Shown here: piece by piece, positions 1 through 6,684 of the stretch
Position numbering within the stretch: position 1 is the first letter of the stretch
Layout of the letters: each line of letters opens with the position of its first letter
Assembly (NCBI GenBank): GCA_002479075.1
Contig: DLLG01000004.1
Location: 128,331-192,330, forward strand
Length of the DNA: 64,000 nt
Reading direction: 5' to 3'
DNA from: Clostridiales bacterium UBA7568
GTDB lineage: Bacteria > Bacillota > Clostridia > Oscillospirales > CAG-272
Position numbers and translations under genes: made by a program
Notes under the pieces: generated by a model
What the model saw: the letters and a program-made list of their open reading frames with translations, nothing else
The model's database searches: none
What the model was told of the DNA's origin: nothing

Positions 1-21
1 GTACGGTCAAAGAAAAGTAGG

Positions 22-717
22 TTAAGCGCCGAGCTTTGCAGAATTGATCTTTACGCCGGGACCCATTGTCGATGCGACAACGCAGCTCTTAATGTACTGA
101 CCCTTTGCAGAAGCGGGTTTAGCCTTGATAACAGCGCCGATGAGAGCGTTGAAGTTGTCAAGAATCTTTTCTGCGCCGAAGGAAGCCTTGCCGATGGGGC
201 AGTGAATGATGTTTGTCTTGTCGAGACGGTATTCAATCTTACCTGCCTTAGCTTCTGTAACAGCCTTGGCAACGTCCGGTGTAACCGTGCCTGCCTTGGG
301 GTTCGGCATAAGTCCCTTAGGACCGAGAACCTTACCGAGACGGCCGATAACGCCCATCATATCGGGAGTTGCGATAACAACGTCGAAATCAAACCAGTTT
401 TCCTTTGTTATCTTTTCAACATAATCCATACCGCCGACATAGTCTGCGCCTGCGGCTTTTGCAGCCTCATACTTATCTTCCTTGCAGAAAACGAGCGTGC
501 GGACTGTTTTACCTGTTCCGTGCGGGAGGACGATAGCGCCACGAACCTGCTGGTCTGCGTGACGGCTGTCAACGCCGAGACGGATGTGAAGCTCGATTGT
601 TTCATCGAACTTAGCCTTTGAAGTCTGAACAACGAGAGCGACAGCGTCGTTTGCGTCGTAGAGCTTTGTTTTGTCGATCAGCTTTGCGCTGTCCTGATAT
701 TTCTTACCCTTAAACAT
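22..717 (-). CDS. rplA: 50S ribosomal protein L1
   Basis: Protein L1 of the large ribosomal subunit (231 residues, the normal length). It binds 23S rRNA at the mobile L1 stalk, helps release deacylated tRNA, and in many bacteria represses translation of its own mRNA. The family signature GKVLGPKGLMPNPKAGTV lies around residues 129-146, and the N-terminal KYQDSAKLIDK motif is present. It is the last complete gene of a minus-strand cluster after rplK, with a 19-base gap containing an AGGAGAG ribosome site. The next gene of the usual order (rplJ) would lie beyond the left edge. Identification is secure. Confidence 0.98.
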   Translation of the reverse strand: MFKGKKYQDSAKLIDKTKLYDANDAVALVVQTSKAKFDETIELHIRLGVDSRHADQQVRGAIVLPHGTGKTVRTLVFCKEDKYEAAKAAGADYVGGMDYVEKITKENWFDFDVVIATPDMMGVIGRLGKVLGPKGLMPNPKAGTVTPDVAKAVTEAKAGKIEYRLDKTNIIHCPIGKASFGAEKILDNFNALIGAVIKAKPASAKGQYIKSCVVASTMGPGVKINSAKLGA

Positions 718-736
718 TTTAAGTCACTCTCCTTTC

Positions 737-1162
737 TCAGTCCTCGACAACAACGCCCATAGAGCGCGCTGTGCCGGCTATCATACTCATTGCAGCTTCA
801 AGAGATGCAGCCGTAAGGTCGGGCATCTTTGTTTCTGCGATCTTTTTGACCTGTTCTTTTGTAATCTTTGCAACCTTATCCTTGTTGGGGCGAGCAGAAG
901 CTGTTTCGATTCCGCAAGCCTTCTTTATAAGGACTGCAGCGGGCGGAGTCTTCGTGATGAAAGAGAAGGATCTGTCCGCATAGATTGTGATAACGACGGG
1001 GATGATAAGTCCCATATCGTTCTTTGTACGTTCGTTGAATTCTTTTGTGAATGCAGCGATGTTGACGCCGTGCTGACCGAGAGCCGGTCCGACAGGCGGC
1101 TGGGGAGTTGCTTTGCCTGCGGGCAACTGCAACTTTACAAATGCCATAATCTTCTTTGCCAT
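737..1162 (-). CDS. rplK: 50S ribosomal protein L11
   Basis: Protein L11 of the large subunit (141 residues). It forms the GTPase-associated centre with 23S rRNA and is the target site of thiopeptide antibiotics. The N-terminal half has the conserved PAGKATPQPPVGPALGQHG stretch (about residues 14-32), and the C-terminal RNA-binding domain ends with the usual GTARSMGVVVE. It is preceded by an AGGTGT-type ribosome site. A 111-base gap separates it from nusG; that gap holds a GC-rich inverted repeat (CCACG/CGTGG) of unknown role. Same operon as rplA, nusG, secE and rpmG. Confidence 0.98.
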   Translation of the reverse strand: MAKKIMAFVKLQLPAGKATPQPPVGPALGQHGVNIAAFTKEFNERTKNDMGLIIPVVITIYADRSFSFITKTPPAAVLIKKACGIETASARPNKDKVAKITKEQVKKIAETKMPDLTAASLEAAMSMIAGTARSMGVVVED

Positions 1163-1273
1163 AATTTTTTACACCTCCGAATGTGGTTTCAATCGGGAGA
1201 ACACAAAAATTTTTCTCCCTCCCACGTCTCGCCTTGGCGTGGCAACGTCAAAGCGGAAAAACATAGATTATTT

Positions 1274-1807
1274 TCAGATTTTTTCAATGCTCTGGGCATC
1301 GAGTTCGACAGGGGTTTCGCGTCCGAAAACGGAAGCGAGCACCGTGACGGTTTTGCAATCCGCAGATACAGCGGATATTGTGCCCTCGAAATTTGCCATA
1401 GGACCGTTTTTGATCTTAACGTTGTCGCCGACGGCAAAGCTTGCTCTGACAGCCTTCGTATCAACGCCGAGTGCCTCAACTTCTGCGTCTGAAAGCGGAA
1501 CGGGACGAGAGCCCGGTCCGACGAAGCCCGTAGCACCTGTAATGTTTCTTACGATGTGCCAGGTCTCGTCCGTCATCATCATTTTTACAAGGACATAGCT
1601 CGGGAAGAGCTTTTCTTCCTTTGTTTTTGTTTCGCCTGCGGCGTTAGTCGTTTCGACTACGGAAACAGGGACTCTGACATCGCTTATCATATCCTGTATT
1701 CCGCGGTTTTCGATGAGCTTTTCGAGAGTGGTTTTTACTTTGTTTTCATAGCCCGAATAGGTATGAAGAATATACCATTTCAGCTCTGTGGAATGTTCAT
1801 CCAGCAT
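1274..1807 (-). CDS. nusG: transcription termination/antitermination protein NusG
   Basis: NusG (177 residues) binds RNA polymerase through its N-terminal NGN domain and couples it to ribosomes or Rho through its C-terminal KOW domain. The NGN domain begins at WYILHTYSGYENKVK near residue 11 and includes LFPSYVLVKM. The central FVGPGSRPVPL motif and the KOW start VKIKNGPMANFEGTI (about residue 129) are clear. It lies 21 bases downstream of secE, the standard arrangement. Confidence 0.97.
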   Translation of the reverse strand: MLDEHSTELKWYILHTYSGYENKVKTTLEKLIENRGIQDMISDVRVPVSVVETTNAAGETKTKEEKLFPSYVLVKMMMTDETWHIVRNITGATGFVGPGSRPVPLSDAEVEALGVDTKAVRASFAVGDNVKIKNGPMANFEGTISAVSADCKTVTVLASVFGRETPVELDAQSIEKI

Positions 1808-1828
1808 TTCGAGACTCCTTTTGCCAAA

Positions 1829-2380
1829 TCAACCGACGGGGCGGATCTGGTCTACGAGGTCTTTGAGCTTAAGCATACCCTTTGCAAGACCCGTATCGAG
1901 AAGAATGAAAACTGCGGCAAATACGATCATTGTTACGAGAACGACTGCCGAGTTTTTGATGAGCTGCTGCTTTGTGGGCCATACGAGTTTTTTGAACTCT
2001 GCGTTGTAATCCTTCCAGAATTTAGAGGTTTTCTCTCTGAAGGAAGGAACGAAAAGACGAAGGGCAAAGTATACAACTACGAGCAGAACGATAATACCGA
2101 GAGCGATGACGAAGTTGAGATGCTCAACTACCCAAGGCTTGCTTTCGGAGTCGTCACCCGATGTTGTTCCGCCTGTCGTTGTTGTGCTTCCGCTGCCGGA
2201 CGTTGTTTCGTCACTACCGGATGTTGTCGTTTCGCTGCCGGCTGTTGTTGTCTGCTCGGTAGCGGCGGTCGTTGTAGCGACGTCGTCTTGTGCGAAAACG
2301 CAAATACTGAAAACGGAAACCATTATGACGAGCGCGATGAGCAGTGCCCAAATCTTTTTGAAATTGATTTTGCTTGTCAT
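1829..2380 (-). CDS. secE: preprotein translocase subunit SecE with a secreted-type N-terminal extension
   Basis: The C-terminal half is an ordinary SecE: the amphipathic helix and signature FWKDYNAEFKKLVWPTKQQL (about residues 121-140) followed by one transmembrane helix. SecE clamps SecY in the Sec translocon. The protein is 183 residues, against roughly 60-80 for a minimal bacterial SecE. The extra part is a signal-peptide-like hydrophobic segment (residues about 10-30), then about 45 residues almost entirely T, S, G, E and D with repeated TTT/TTSG runs, then an additional transmembrane helix (about 88-110). The predicted linker would be outside the cell. Position between rpmG and nusG confirms identity. 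The extension is what is seen; its function is unknown. Confidence 0.93.
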   Translation of the reverse strand: MTSKINFKKIWALLIALVIMVSVFSICVFAQDDVATTTAATEQTTTAGSETTTSGSDETTSGSGSTTTTGGTTSGDDSESKPWVVEHLNFVIALGIIVLLVVVYFALRLFVPSFREKTSKFWKDYNAEFKKLVWPTKQQLIKNSAVVLVTMIVFAAVFILLDTGLAKGMLKLKDLVDQIRPVG

Positions 2381-2391
2381 TTCAGTTCTCC

Positions 2392-2541
2392 TTACTTTGT
2401 TTCTCTGTGAAGCGTGTGTTTACGGCAGAACTTGCAATACTTGTTCATTTCAAGTCTGTCCGGATCGTTTTTCTTGTTTTTCATTGTGTCATAATTTCTT
2501 TGCTTGCATTCCGTGCAGGCGAGAGTGATTCTTACGCGCAT
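2392..2541 (-). CDS. rpmG: 50S ribosomal protein L33
   Basis: A 49-residue L33 protein of the large subunit. It starts MRVRITLACTECKQRNYDT and ends with KYCKFCRKHTLHRETK; two CxxC pairs (CTEC, CKFC) form the zinc ribbon, so this is the zinc-binding form. The start codon at 2541 is preceded by GGAGGTGCC. It is the first gene of the cluster and is read from a roughly 200-base structured leader. Stop TAA lies 11 bases before secE. Confidence 0.95.
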   Translation of the reverse strand: MRVRITLACTECKQRNYDTMKNKKNDPDRLEMNKYCKFCRKHTLHRETK

Positions 2542-2572
2542 ATCGGCACCTCCTGATTATACTTGAAGCTAT

Positions 2573-2603
2573 TAAAAAAGCCTCTGTTTTTGAAAACAGA
2601 AGC
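2573..2603 (-). terminator. terminator-like hairpin inside the rpmG leader
   Basis: On the minus strand a 10-bp stem GCTTCTGTTT/AAACAGAGGC (one G-T pair) is followed by six T residues: the form of an intrinsic terminator. It sits between the promoter at 2752-2780 and rpmG, so transcription would end early unless the hairpin is prevented, or the roughly 170-base product is itself a small RNA. Confidence 0.7.
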
Positions 2604-2690
2604 GCACGAAAACCAAAGCGACTGAGGCGCAATCGCTTACCGGGAAAATCATTCGATTTTTATATCGTAGCGGCACTGCTTTCGTACCTC

Positions 2691-2744
2691 CCTCTGTATG
2701 CGGTGATGATGCGAAACAAGAACCGCAATGCATACCCGCAGAGG
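2691..2744 (-). promoter_or_regulatory. leader hairpin at the 5' end of the rpmG transcript
   Basis: Inverted repeat at the very start of the predicted transcript: CCTCTG plus TATGC on one arm and GCATA plus CAGAGG on the other. The terminator hairpin at 2573-2603 contains the same CAGAGG word, so the 5' CCTCTG could pair with either copy. That gives a possible switch between two structures. I could not match it to a known riboswitch class. Confidence 0.45.
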
Positions 2745-2751
2745 TAATACG

Positions 2752-2780
2752 ATTCTATCACACAAATGACGGCTTGTCAA
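2752..2780 (-). promoter_or_regulatory. promoter of the rpmG-secE-nusG-rplK-rplA cluster
   Basis: Read on the minus strand: TTGACA (2780-2775), a 17-base spacer, TAGAAT (2757-2752). Near-consensus housekeeping promoter. The predicted start lies about 200 bases upstream of rpmG. Confidence 0.85.
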
Positions 2781-2825
2781 GCAGTATTTGCAATTTTTAT
2801 TATATAAATATATACCTTATATAAA

Positions 2826-2863
2826 AACGCGCCCCGAAGCATTTTTTCGGGGCGTGATTTTCA
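2826..2863 (-). terminator. intrinsic terminator after the DUF1934 gene
   Basis: On the minus strand CGCCCCGAA pairs with TTCGGGGCG around a short A/T loop, followed by TTTTTAT. It closes the gpmI-DUF1934 transcription unit. Confidence 0.85.
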
Positions 2864-3292
2864 TATGATTGCTATTTTGAGACTGCAGCTCTGAACGGTT
2901 GCTCCTCTTGCCTCTATATCGTATTCGAGGTCAAGCTCGCCTTTACCCTCCGAAATTCCGTTCCGGACATCCTTGCCGACGCATATCAGTTCTATCGCGG
3001 CAAAACCGAGGTTGTATGAAAAGCGGTATCTTTCGTTTTTTTCGATGACGCAATTCATTTTGACGTCGCCCTTGCGGGAGAGGAAGATGGTATCAGGCTT
3101 TTCCTTGTCAAAGACGAGGGAGGTCTCTGTCGGTATTCTGTCCTCGGAAAGGAGCTCTTTGTATTCGAGGGAGGTCTTTCCGCCGTGCTCGGAAAGGACG
3201 GCGTCCGTCAGTATCTCGATTGTGTCCTCGCTGCTGTCGTTTCCCGAGATCTGGACAGATCTGATCCTGAGCTTTACGTTCTTTTTTGTCAT
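2861..3292 (-). CDS. DUF1934 (YwiB-like) small beta-barrel protein
   Basis: A 143-residue protein of the DUF1934/YwiB family, calycin-like beta barrels of unknown function common in Firmicutes. Family features are the opening KKNVKLRIRSVQ, a TSLEYKE strand near residue 43, and a C-terminal GELDLEYDIEARG. Start chosen at 3292 because its ATG overlaps the gpmI stop codon (ATGA), typical of translational coupling; a longer reading to 3319 would run into gpmI without a ribosome site. The pairing with gpmI suggests co-expression but not a shared reaction. Confidence 0.82.
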   Translation of the reverse strand: MTKKNVKLRIRSVQISGNDSSEDTIEILTDAVLSEHGGKTSLEYKELLSEDRIPTETSLVFDKEKPDTIFLSRKGDVKMNCVIEKNERYRFSYNLGFAAIELICVGKDVRNGISEGKGELDLEYDIEARGATVQSCSLKIAII

Positions 3293-4941
3293 TTTGCTTC
3301 GATGAGACTTTCGTTCCACATTTCGGGAGCGTCATAGCCGAGGAGGTTGACCGTTGTAGCCGCGACGTTCGCAAGTCCGAACTTTGCCTGCGGCTTTACG
3401 GTGTATTTATCGGAATAGAAATTGTCGTAAATAATGCAGGGTACGGGATTGAGAGTATGGCTGGTTTTTGCCTTCGGGGTGCCATCCGGATTTGTCTTTA
3501 CGCAACCCTTTTTCTTGTCATACTCGTACATCTCGTCTGCGTTGCCGTGGTCTGCCGTGATGATTGCAACGCCCTTTGCCTTGTCAACTGCGGCGATTAT
3601 TCTTGCAAGCTGGAGATCGAGCGCTTCCATTGCGACGATAGTTGCTTCATAATTTCCCGTATGACCGACCATATCCCCGTTCGGGAAGTTGCAGCGGATA
3701 TATCTGTATTTTCCGCTTTCGATTGCGGCGATAACCGCGTCGGCGATCAGGGCGCACTGCATCCAAGGACGCTGTTCGAAGGGAATGACATCGGAGGGAA
3801 TTTCCTCATATGTCTCTGTCTTTTCATCGAACTTTCCGCTTCTGTTGCCGTTCCAGAAATATGTTACGTGACCGTATTTCTGCGTTTCGGAGATTGCAAA
3901 CTGTGTGACTCCCGTCTCCGCAAGGAACTGACCCATCGTGTTCTTTATTTCCGGCGGGTTTACAAGATACTTGTGAGGGATGTGCAGGTCGCCGTCGTAT
4001 TCGAGCATACCTGCGTAAATTACCTTCGGGACTCTTACCCGGTCAAACTTGTCAAATTCTTTGCCGCCGTCAAAGGCTCTTGAAATTTCGATGGCTCTGT
4101 CGCCTCTGAAGTTGAAGAAGACAACGCTGTCTCCGTCTTCAATCGTGCCGACGGGCTTTCCGTTTTCGGCAATTACGAATGCGGGCAGATCCTGATCGAT
4201 CGCGCCCGTCTCTTTTCTGTATGTGACGATTGCTTCCTCTGCCGAGGAGAACTGTCTGCCCTCGCCGAGAACGTGAGTGTGCCAGCCGTCCTCAACCATT
4301 TTCCAGTTGGCTTCGTAACGGTCCATAGTTATCTTCATTCTGCCGCCGCCGGAGGCGATCTTTGCGTCGAAGGCGCTGTCATTCAGGGAAGCAAGGAATT
4401 CTTCGAAGGGGAGGACATAATCGAGCGCGGACGTTTCGCCTACGTCTCTTCCGTCAAGAAGAATGTGGATGCGGACGCGCTTTACGCCGTCAGCCTTTGC
4501 GCGGGAGATCATCGCTTTGAGATGATCGATGTGAGAATGAACGTTGCCGTCCGAGAAGAGACCGATGAAATGGAGAGTGCCGCTGTCCTTGCAGCCTGCG
4601 ACAAGCTCTTTCCAGGTCTGACCTTCAAACATTTTGCCGGACGAAATAGACTCGGAGACAAGCTTTGCGCCCTGCGAGAAGACCTGTCCGGAGCCGAGAG
4701 CGTTGTGACCGACCTCGGAATTGCCCATATCGTCATCGGAGGGAAGTCCGACAGCCGTTCCGTGAGCGGCGAGTTTTCTCATCGGGTATTTTTTCATAAG
4801 CATATCGAGAGTCGGCGTGTATGCGTTTGCAACAGCGTCTCCCTCTTTGCCGTTGCCGAGACCGACGCCGTCCATAACGATCGTCAGGACCGGACCTTCA
4901 ACACCTATTGCGTGTGCGGATTTTTTGAGTATGTGTTCCAT
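3289..4941 (-). CDS. gpmI: 2,3-bisphosphoglycerate-independent phosphoglycerate mutase
   Basis: Interconverts 3- and 2-phosphoglycerate in lower glycolysis using two manganese ions. The metal-binding start LTIVMDGVGLGN (about residues 19-30) and the active-site serine region DDMGNSEVGHNALG (about 70-83) are clear. The alkaline-phosphatase-like C-terminal metal site shows as ITADHGNADEM (about residue 458). At 550 residues it is somewhat longer than the usual 510 or so, with small insertions rather than a new domain. It has its own promoter and is followed by the overlapping DUF1934 gene. Confidence 0.96.
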   Translation of the reverse strand: MEHILKKSAHAIGVEGPVLTIVMDGVGLGNGKEGDAVANAYTPTLDMLMKKYPMRKLAAHGTAVGLPSDDDMGNSEVGHNALGSGQVFSQGAKLVSESISSGKMFEGQTWKELVAGCKDSGTLHFIGLFSDGNVHSHIDHLKAMISRAKADGVKRVRIHILLDGRDVGETSALDYVLPFEEFLASLNDSAFDAKIASGGGRMKITMDRYEANWKMVEDGWHTHVLGEGRQFSSAEEAIVTYRKETGAIDQDLPAFVIAENGKPVGTIEDGDSVVFFNFRGDRAIEISRAFDGGKEFDKFDRVRVPKVIYAGMLEYDGDLHIPHKYLVNPPEIKNTMGQFLAETGVTQFAISETQKYGHVTYFWNGNRSGKFDEKTETYEEIPSDVIPFEQRPWMQCALIADAVIAAIESGKYRYIRCNFPNGDMVGHTGNYEATIVAMEALDLQLARIIAAVDKAKGVAIITADHGNADEMYEYDKKKGCVKTNPDGTPKAKTSHTLNPVPCIIYDNFYSDKYTVKPQAKFGLANVAATTVNLLGYDAPEMWNESLIEAK

Positions 4942-4975
4942 AACGGTATTCCTCTTTTCATATTTTTACAGGATA

Positions 4976-5004
4976 ATTATATACAATACATTGCCCGATG
5001 TCAA
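4976..5004 (-). promoter_or_regulatory. gpmI promoter
   Basis: Minus strand TTGACA, 17-base spacer, TATAAT; the predicted start is about 30 bases before gpmI. Confidence 0.85.
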
Positions 5005-5021
5005 TATTTTTGCGATTTATC

Positions 5022-5050
5022 TTTACAAAATCCTCGGAATATGCTAACAT
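5022..5050 (+). promoter_or_regulatory. promoter of the small gene at 5086
   Basis: TTTACA, 17-base spacer, TAACAT on the plus strand, about 35 bases before a GGAGGTG ribosome site. Divergent from the gpmI promoter. Confidence 0.6.
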
Positions 5051-5085
5051 ATATGAGTAAAAACATTAGGTGCGGAGGTGCGGCT

Positions 5086-5400
5086 TTGAACAGCTCATAC
5101 ATCATTATACTTTTGCTGCTTGTCTTTGCGGTCTGGCTGCCGATGATAAACCTTCGCCGAAGGATCAGAAGAACGCTTAAAAAACGCAGAAAAACGGGAG
5201 GAAAACTTATGAACGAGCTTATACAGAGCTTTGTCGGCAAGGAATGCGCGGTTGCCTGCGCCGGACTTTATTCGTACGTCGGAACGATTGAAGAGGCGAA
5301 GGAGAACTGGATAACCCTCAGGGAAAAGAACGGCACGGCGCATCTCATCAACCTTGACTATGTTTACGATGTCAAGGAAGTAAAGAAAAAACAGAAATAA
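5086..5400 (+). CDS. small membrane-anchored Sm-like barrel protein with two possible starts
   Basis: The full reading frame starts at TTG 5086 after GGAGGTG and gives 104 residues: one N-terminal membrane helix, a basic RRRIRR..KKRRK stretch, then a C-terminal module (MNELIQSFVGKECAV to the end) that looks like a short Sm-like/SH3-like barrel. Small clostridial proteins of this kind (I believe DUF6897-like) consist only of that module. An in-frame ATG at 5209 has its own strong GGGAGG site 7 bases upstream, so a 63-residue soluble form may also, or only, be made. Function unknown. Confidence 0.65.
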   Translation: MNSSYIIILLLLVFAVWLPMINLRRRIRRTLKKRRKTGGKLMNELIQSFVGKECAVACAGLYSYVGTIEEAKENWITLREKNGTAHLINLDYVYDVKEVKKKQK

Positions 5401-5420
5401 ATTTCCGGAGAACCCCGATT

Positions 5421-6155
5421 ATGAAAAAGAAAAAGGTTATCGCCCTCATAATGGCAGCTTTGATTTGCGTTATGACTTTTGCCTTTACGGCGTCCGCAGG
5501 CGACGATGAGCCGGCGCCGGCAACGACGGCAACTTCGGCTCAGGCTGAAACGCCGACGGGCGAGGCGAAATGGCAAATAAAAAACAAGGTTTATTACGGA
5601 ACGATAAATGAGGCGTTTGAAGCGCTTGCAAAGACCGGAGGCACGATTGATCTTCTTGCCGACGCTCATCTGACGATGTTTCTTATGCTCAATGCCGATG
5701 TTTCCGTAAACGGCGATCACACGCTTTATATAGATGGCTACGCTTACGTTTTCGAGGGAATAACAGTCACTCTGAACTGCAATGTCTGCGTGAACGGAGA
5801 AGCTGAAAATGCAGGAACCGTCTATATAAAATGCGTTGCGGACAAAACCCTGAACGGAGAATTCAAGGGAAACGAGCCTCTCGAACTGCATCATTGGAAC
5901 TCCGGCAGCATAGACAAGGAGCCGACGTATGACGAGGAGGGCGCGATCCGTTACATATGCTTCGATTGCTTTGCCGTCAAATTCGATTCGCTTCCGAAGC
6001 TCGTCAAAAAAAGCACGAGGGACATCATAACCCTTGTCCTTTCGCTCTCCGTTGCCGGAATTGCGGTCATCTGTATTGCGGGAATAACCTGCACGGAGAT
6101 CTGCAAGAGAAAGCGTCCCGACAACGCCGCCGCACAGGGCGAAGAAAAAGAATAA
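5421..6155 (+). CDS. secreted, membrane-anchored protein of unknown function
   Basis: 244 residues: signal peptide (residues 1-26, ending TASAG), a short T/A-rich linker, a mid-region of beta-strand type with repeated VSVNGD/VCVNGE patterns, a zinc-ribbon-like element HHWNSGSIDKEPTYDEEG..YICFDC (about 153-178), then a transmembrane helix near residue 205-225 and a charged tail. The HxW..P[TA]x...G..Y.C..C pattern is a repeat seen in many clostridial surface proteins, usually in several copies; here only one. No catalytic motif recognised. It follows the 5086 gene by 20 bases and is probably co-transcribed. Confidence 0.7.
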   Translation: MKKKKVIALIMAALICVMTFAFTASAGDDEPAPATTATSAQAETPTGEAKWQIKNKVYYGTINEAFEALAKTGGTIDLLADAHLTMFLMLNADVSVNGDHTLYIDGYAYVFEGITVTLNCNVCVNGEAENAGTVYIKCVADKTLNGEFKGNEPLELHHWNSGSIDKEPTYDEEGAIRYICFDCFAVKFDSLPKLVKKSTRDIITLVLSLSVAGIAVICIAGITCTEICKRKRPDNAAAQGEEKE

Positions 6156-6175
6156 TGTAATCCAAAAGTTGCAAA

Positions 6176-6214
6176 GCGCTTCCCGATAAGAAATTTTCGG
6201 GAGGCGTTTTTTTC
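6176..6214 (+). terminator. intrinsic terminator
   Basis: CGCTTCCCGA pairs with TCGGGAGGCG around an A/T loop, followed by TTTTTTT. Ends the 5086-6155 unit. Confidence 0.85.
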
Positions 6215-6216
6215 GT

Positions 6217-6244
6217 AACCGCCGCAGGTTTTGCCTCATAAAAT
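6217..6244 (+). promoter_or_regulatory. possible mother-cell (sigma-K/E type) promoter of the cortex-lytic operon
   Basis: AACC, 16-base spacer, CATAAAAT. This fits the sigma-K pattern (AC, 16-17 bases, CATA...T) and the CATA-type -10 shared with sigma-E; no housekeeping -35 is present. Consistent with a sporulation operon downstream, but a short motif match only. Confidence 0.4.
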
Positions 6245-6276
6245 GGTATAAAACCTTAACGGAGGTAAAAACAATT

Positions 6277-6684
6277 ATGGATGATTACGAAAGCTACGGA
6301 ACTCTGACCGTCAAGACAGAGTCTGCCTTCGGGGCGTTTCCCGTGCCGGGGGCGACGGTATCGTTCCGCAGGCAAACGGAGGACGGCGCAAAGCTCTTTG
6401 CCGTGCTTATAACGGATGAGGACGGGGAAACGGAGCCGCTGAACGTTCCCGCGCCGCCCGTCTCAAATTCGCTCTCTCCCGGAGGCGCAACTCCGTATAC
6501 CCTTATAAACATTGAAGTATTTGCGGACGGATACTATTCCGTTATGCTGATGGGCGTTCCGATATATTCCGGCATATCGAGCACACAGACTGTCAATATG
6601 ATACCGCTTCCGGAGAGCGTCGATTTCAACAAATACCCGGGCGGAAATTACATAATAACGGAAAGCGAGGTGCCGAAGCTTTGA
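6277..6684 (+). CDS. carboxypeptidase-regulatory-like (Ig-fold) protein of the cortex-lytic operon
   Basis: 135 residues with the opening GTLTVKTESAFGAFPVPGATV and a middle YTLINIEVFADGYYSVMLMGVPI, the pattern of transthyretin-like CarboxypepD_reg folds. No signal peptide. Similar segments form the N-terminal part of SleC-type spore cortex-lytic proteins of Clostridium, as far as I can recall. Here it is a separate gene whose stop overlaps the TTG start of the SpoIID-like gene by 4 bases. Good AACGGAGGT ribosome site. Probable role: partner or pro-segment of the lytic protein in the spore; inferred. Confidence 0.7.
   Translation: MDDYESYGTLTVKTESAFGAFPVPGATVSFRRQTEDGAKLFAVLITDEDGETEPLNVPAPPVSNSLSPGGATPYTLINIEVFADGYYSVMLMGVPIYSGISSTQTVNMIPLPESVDFNKYPGGNYIITESEVPKL

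Noticed and set aside
1556..2410. 284-codon plus-strand frame opposite nusG and secE
   Set aside because: Cysteine-rich composition is the reverse complement of the repetitive secE linker codons; nusG and secE are certain.
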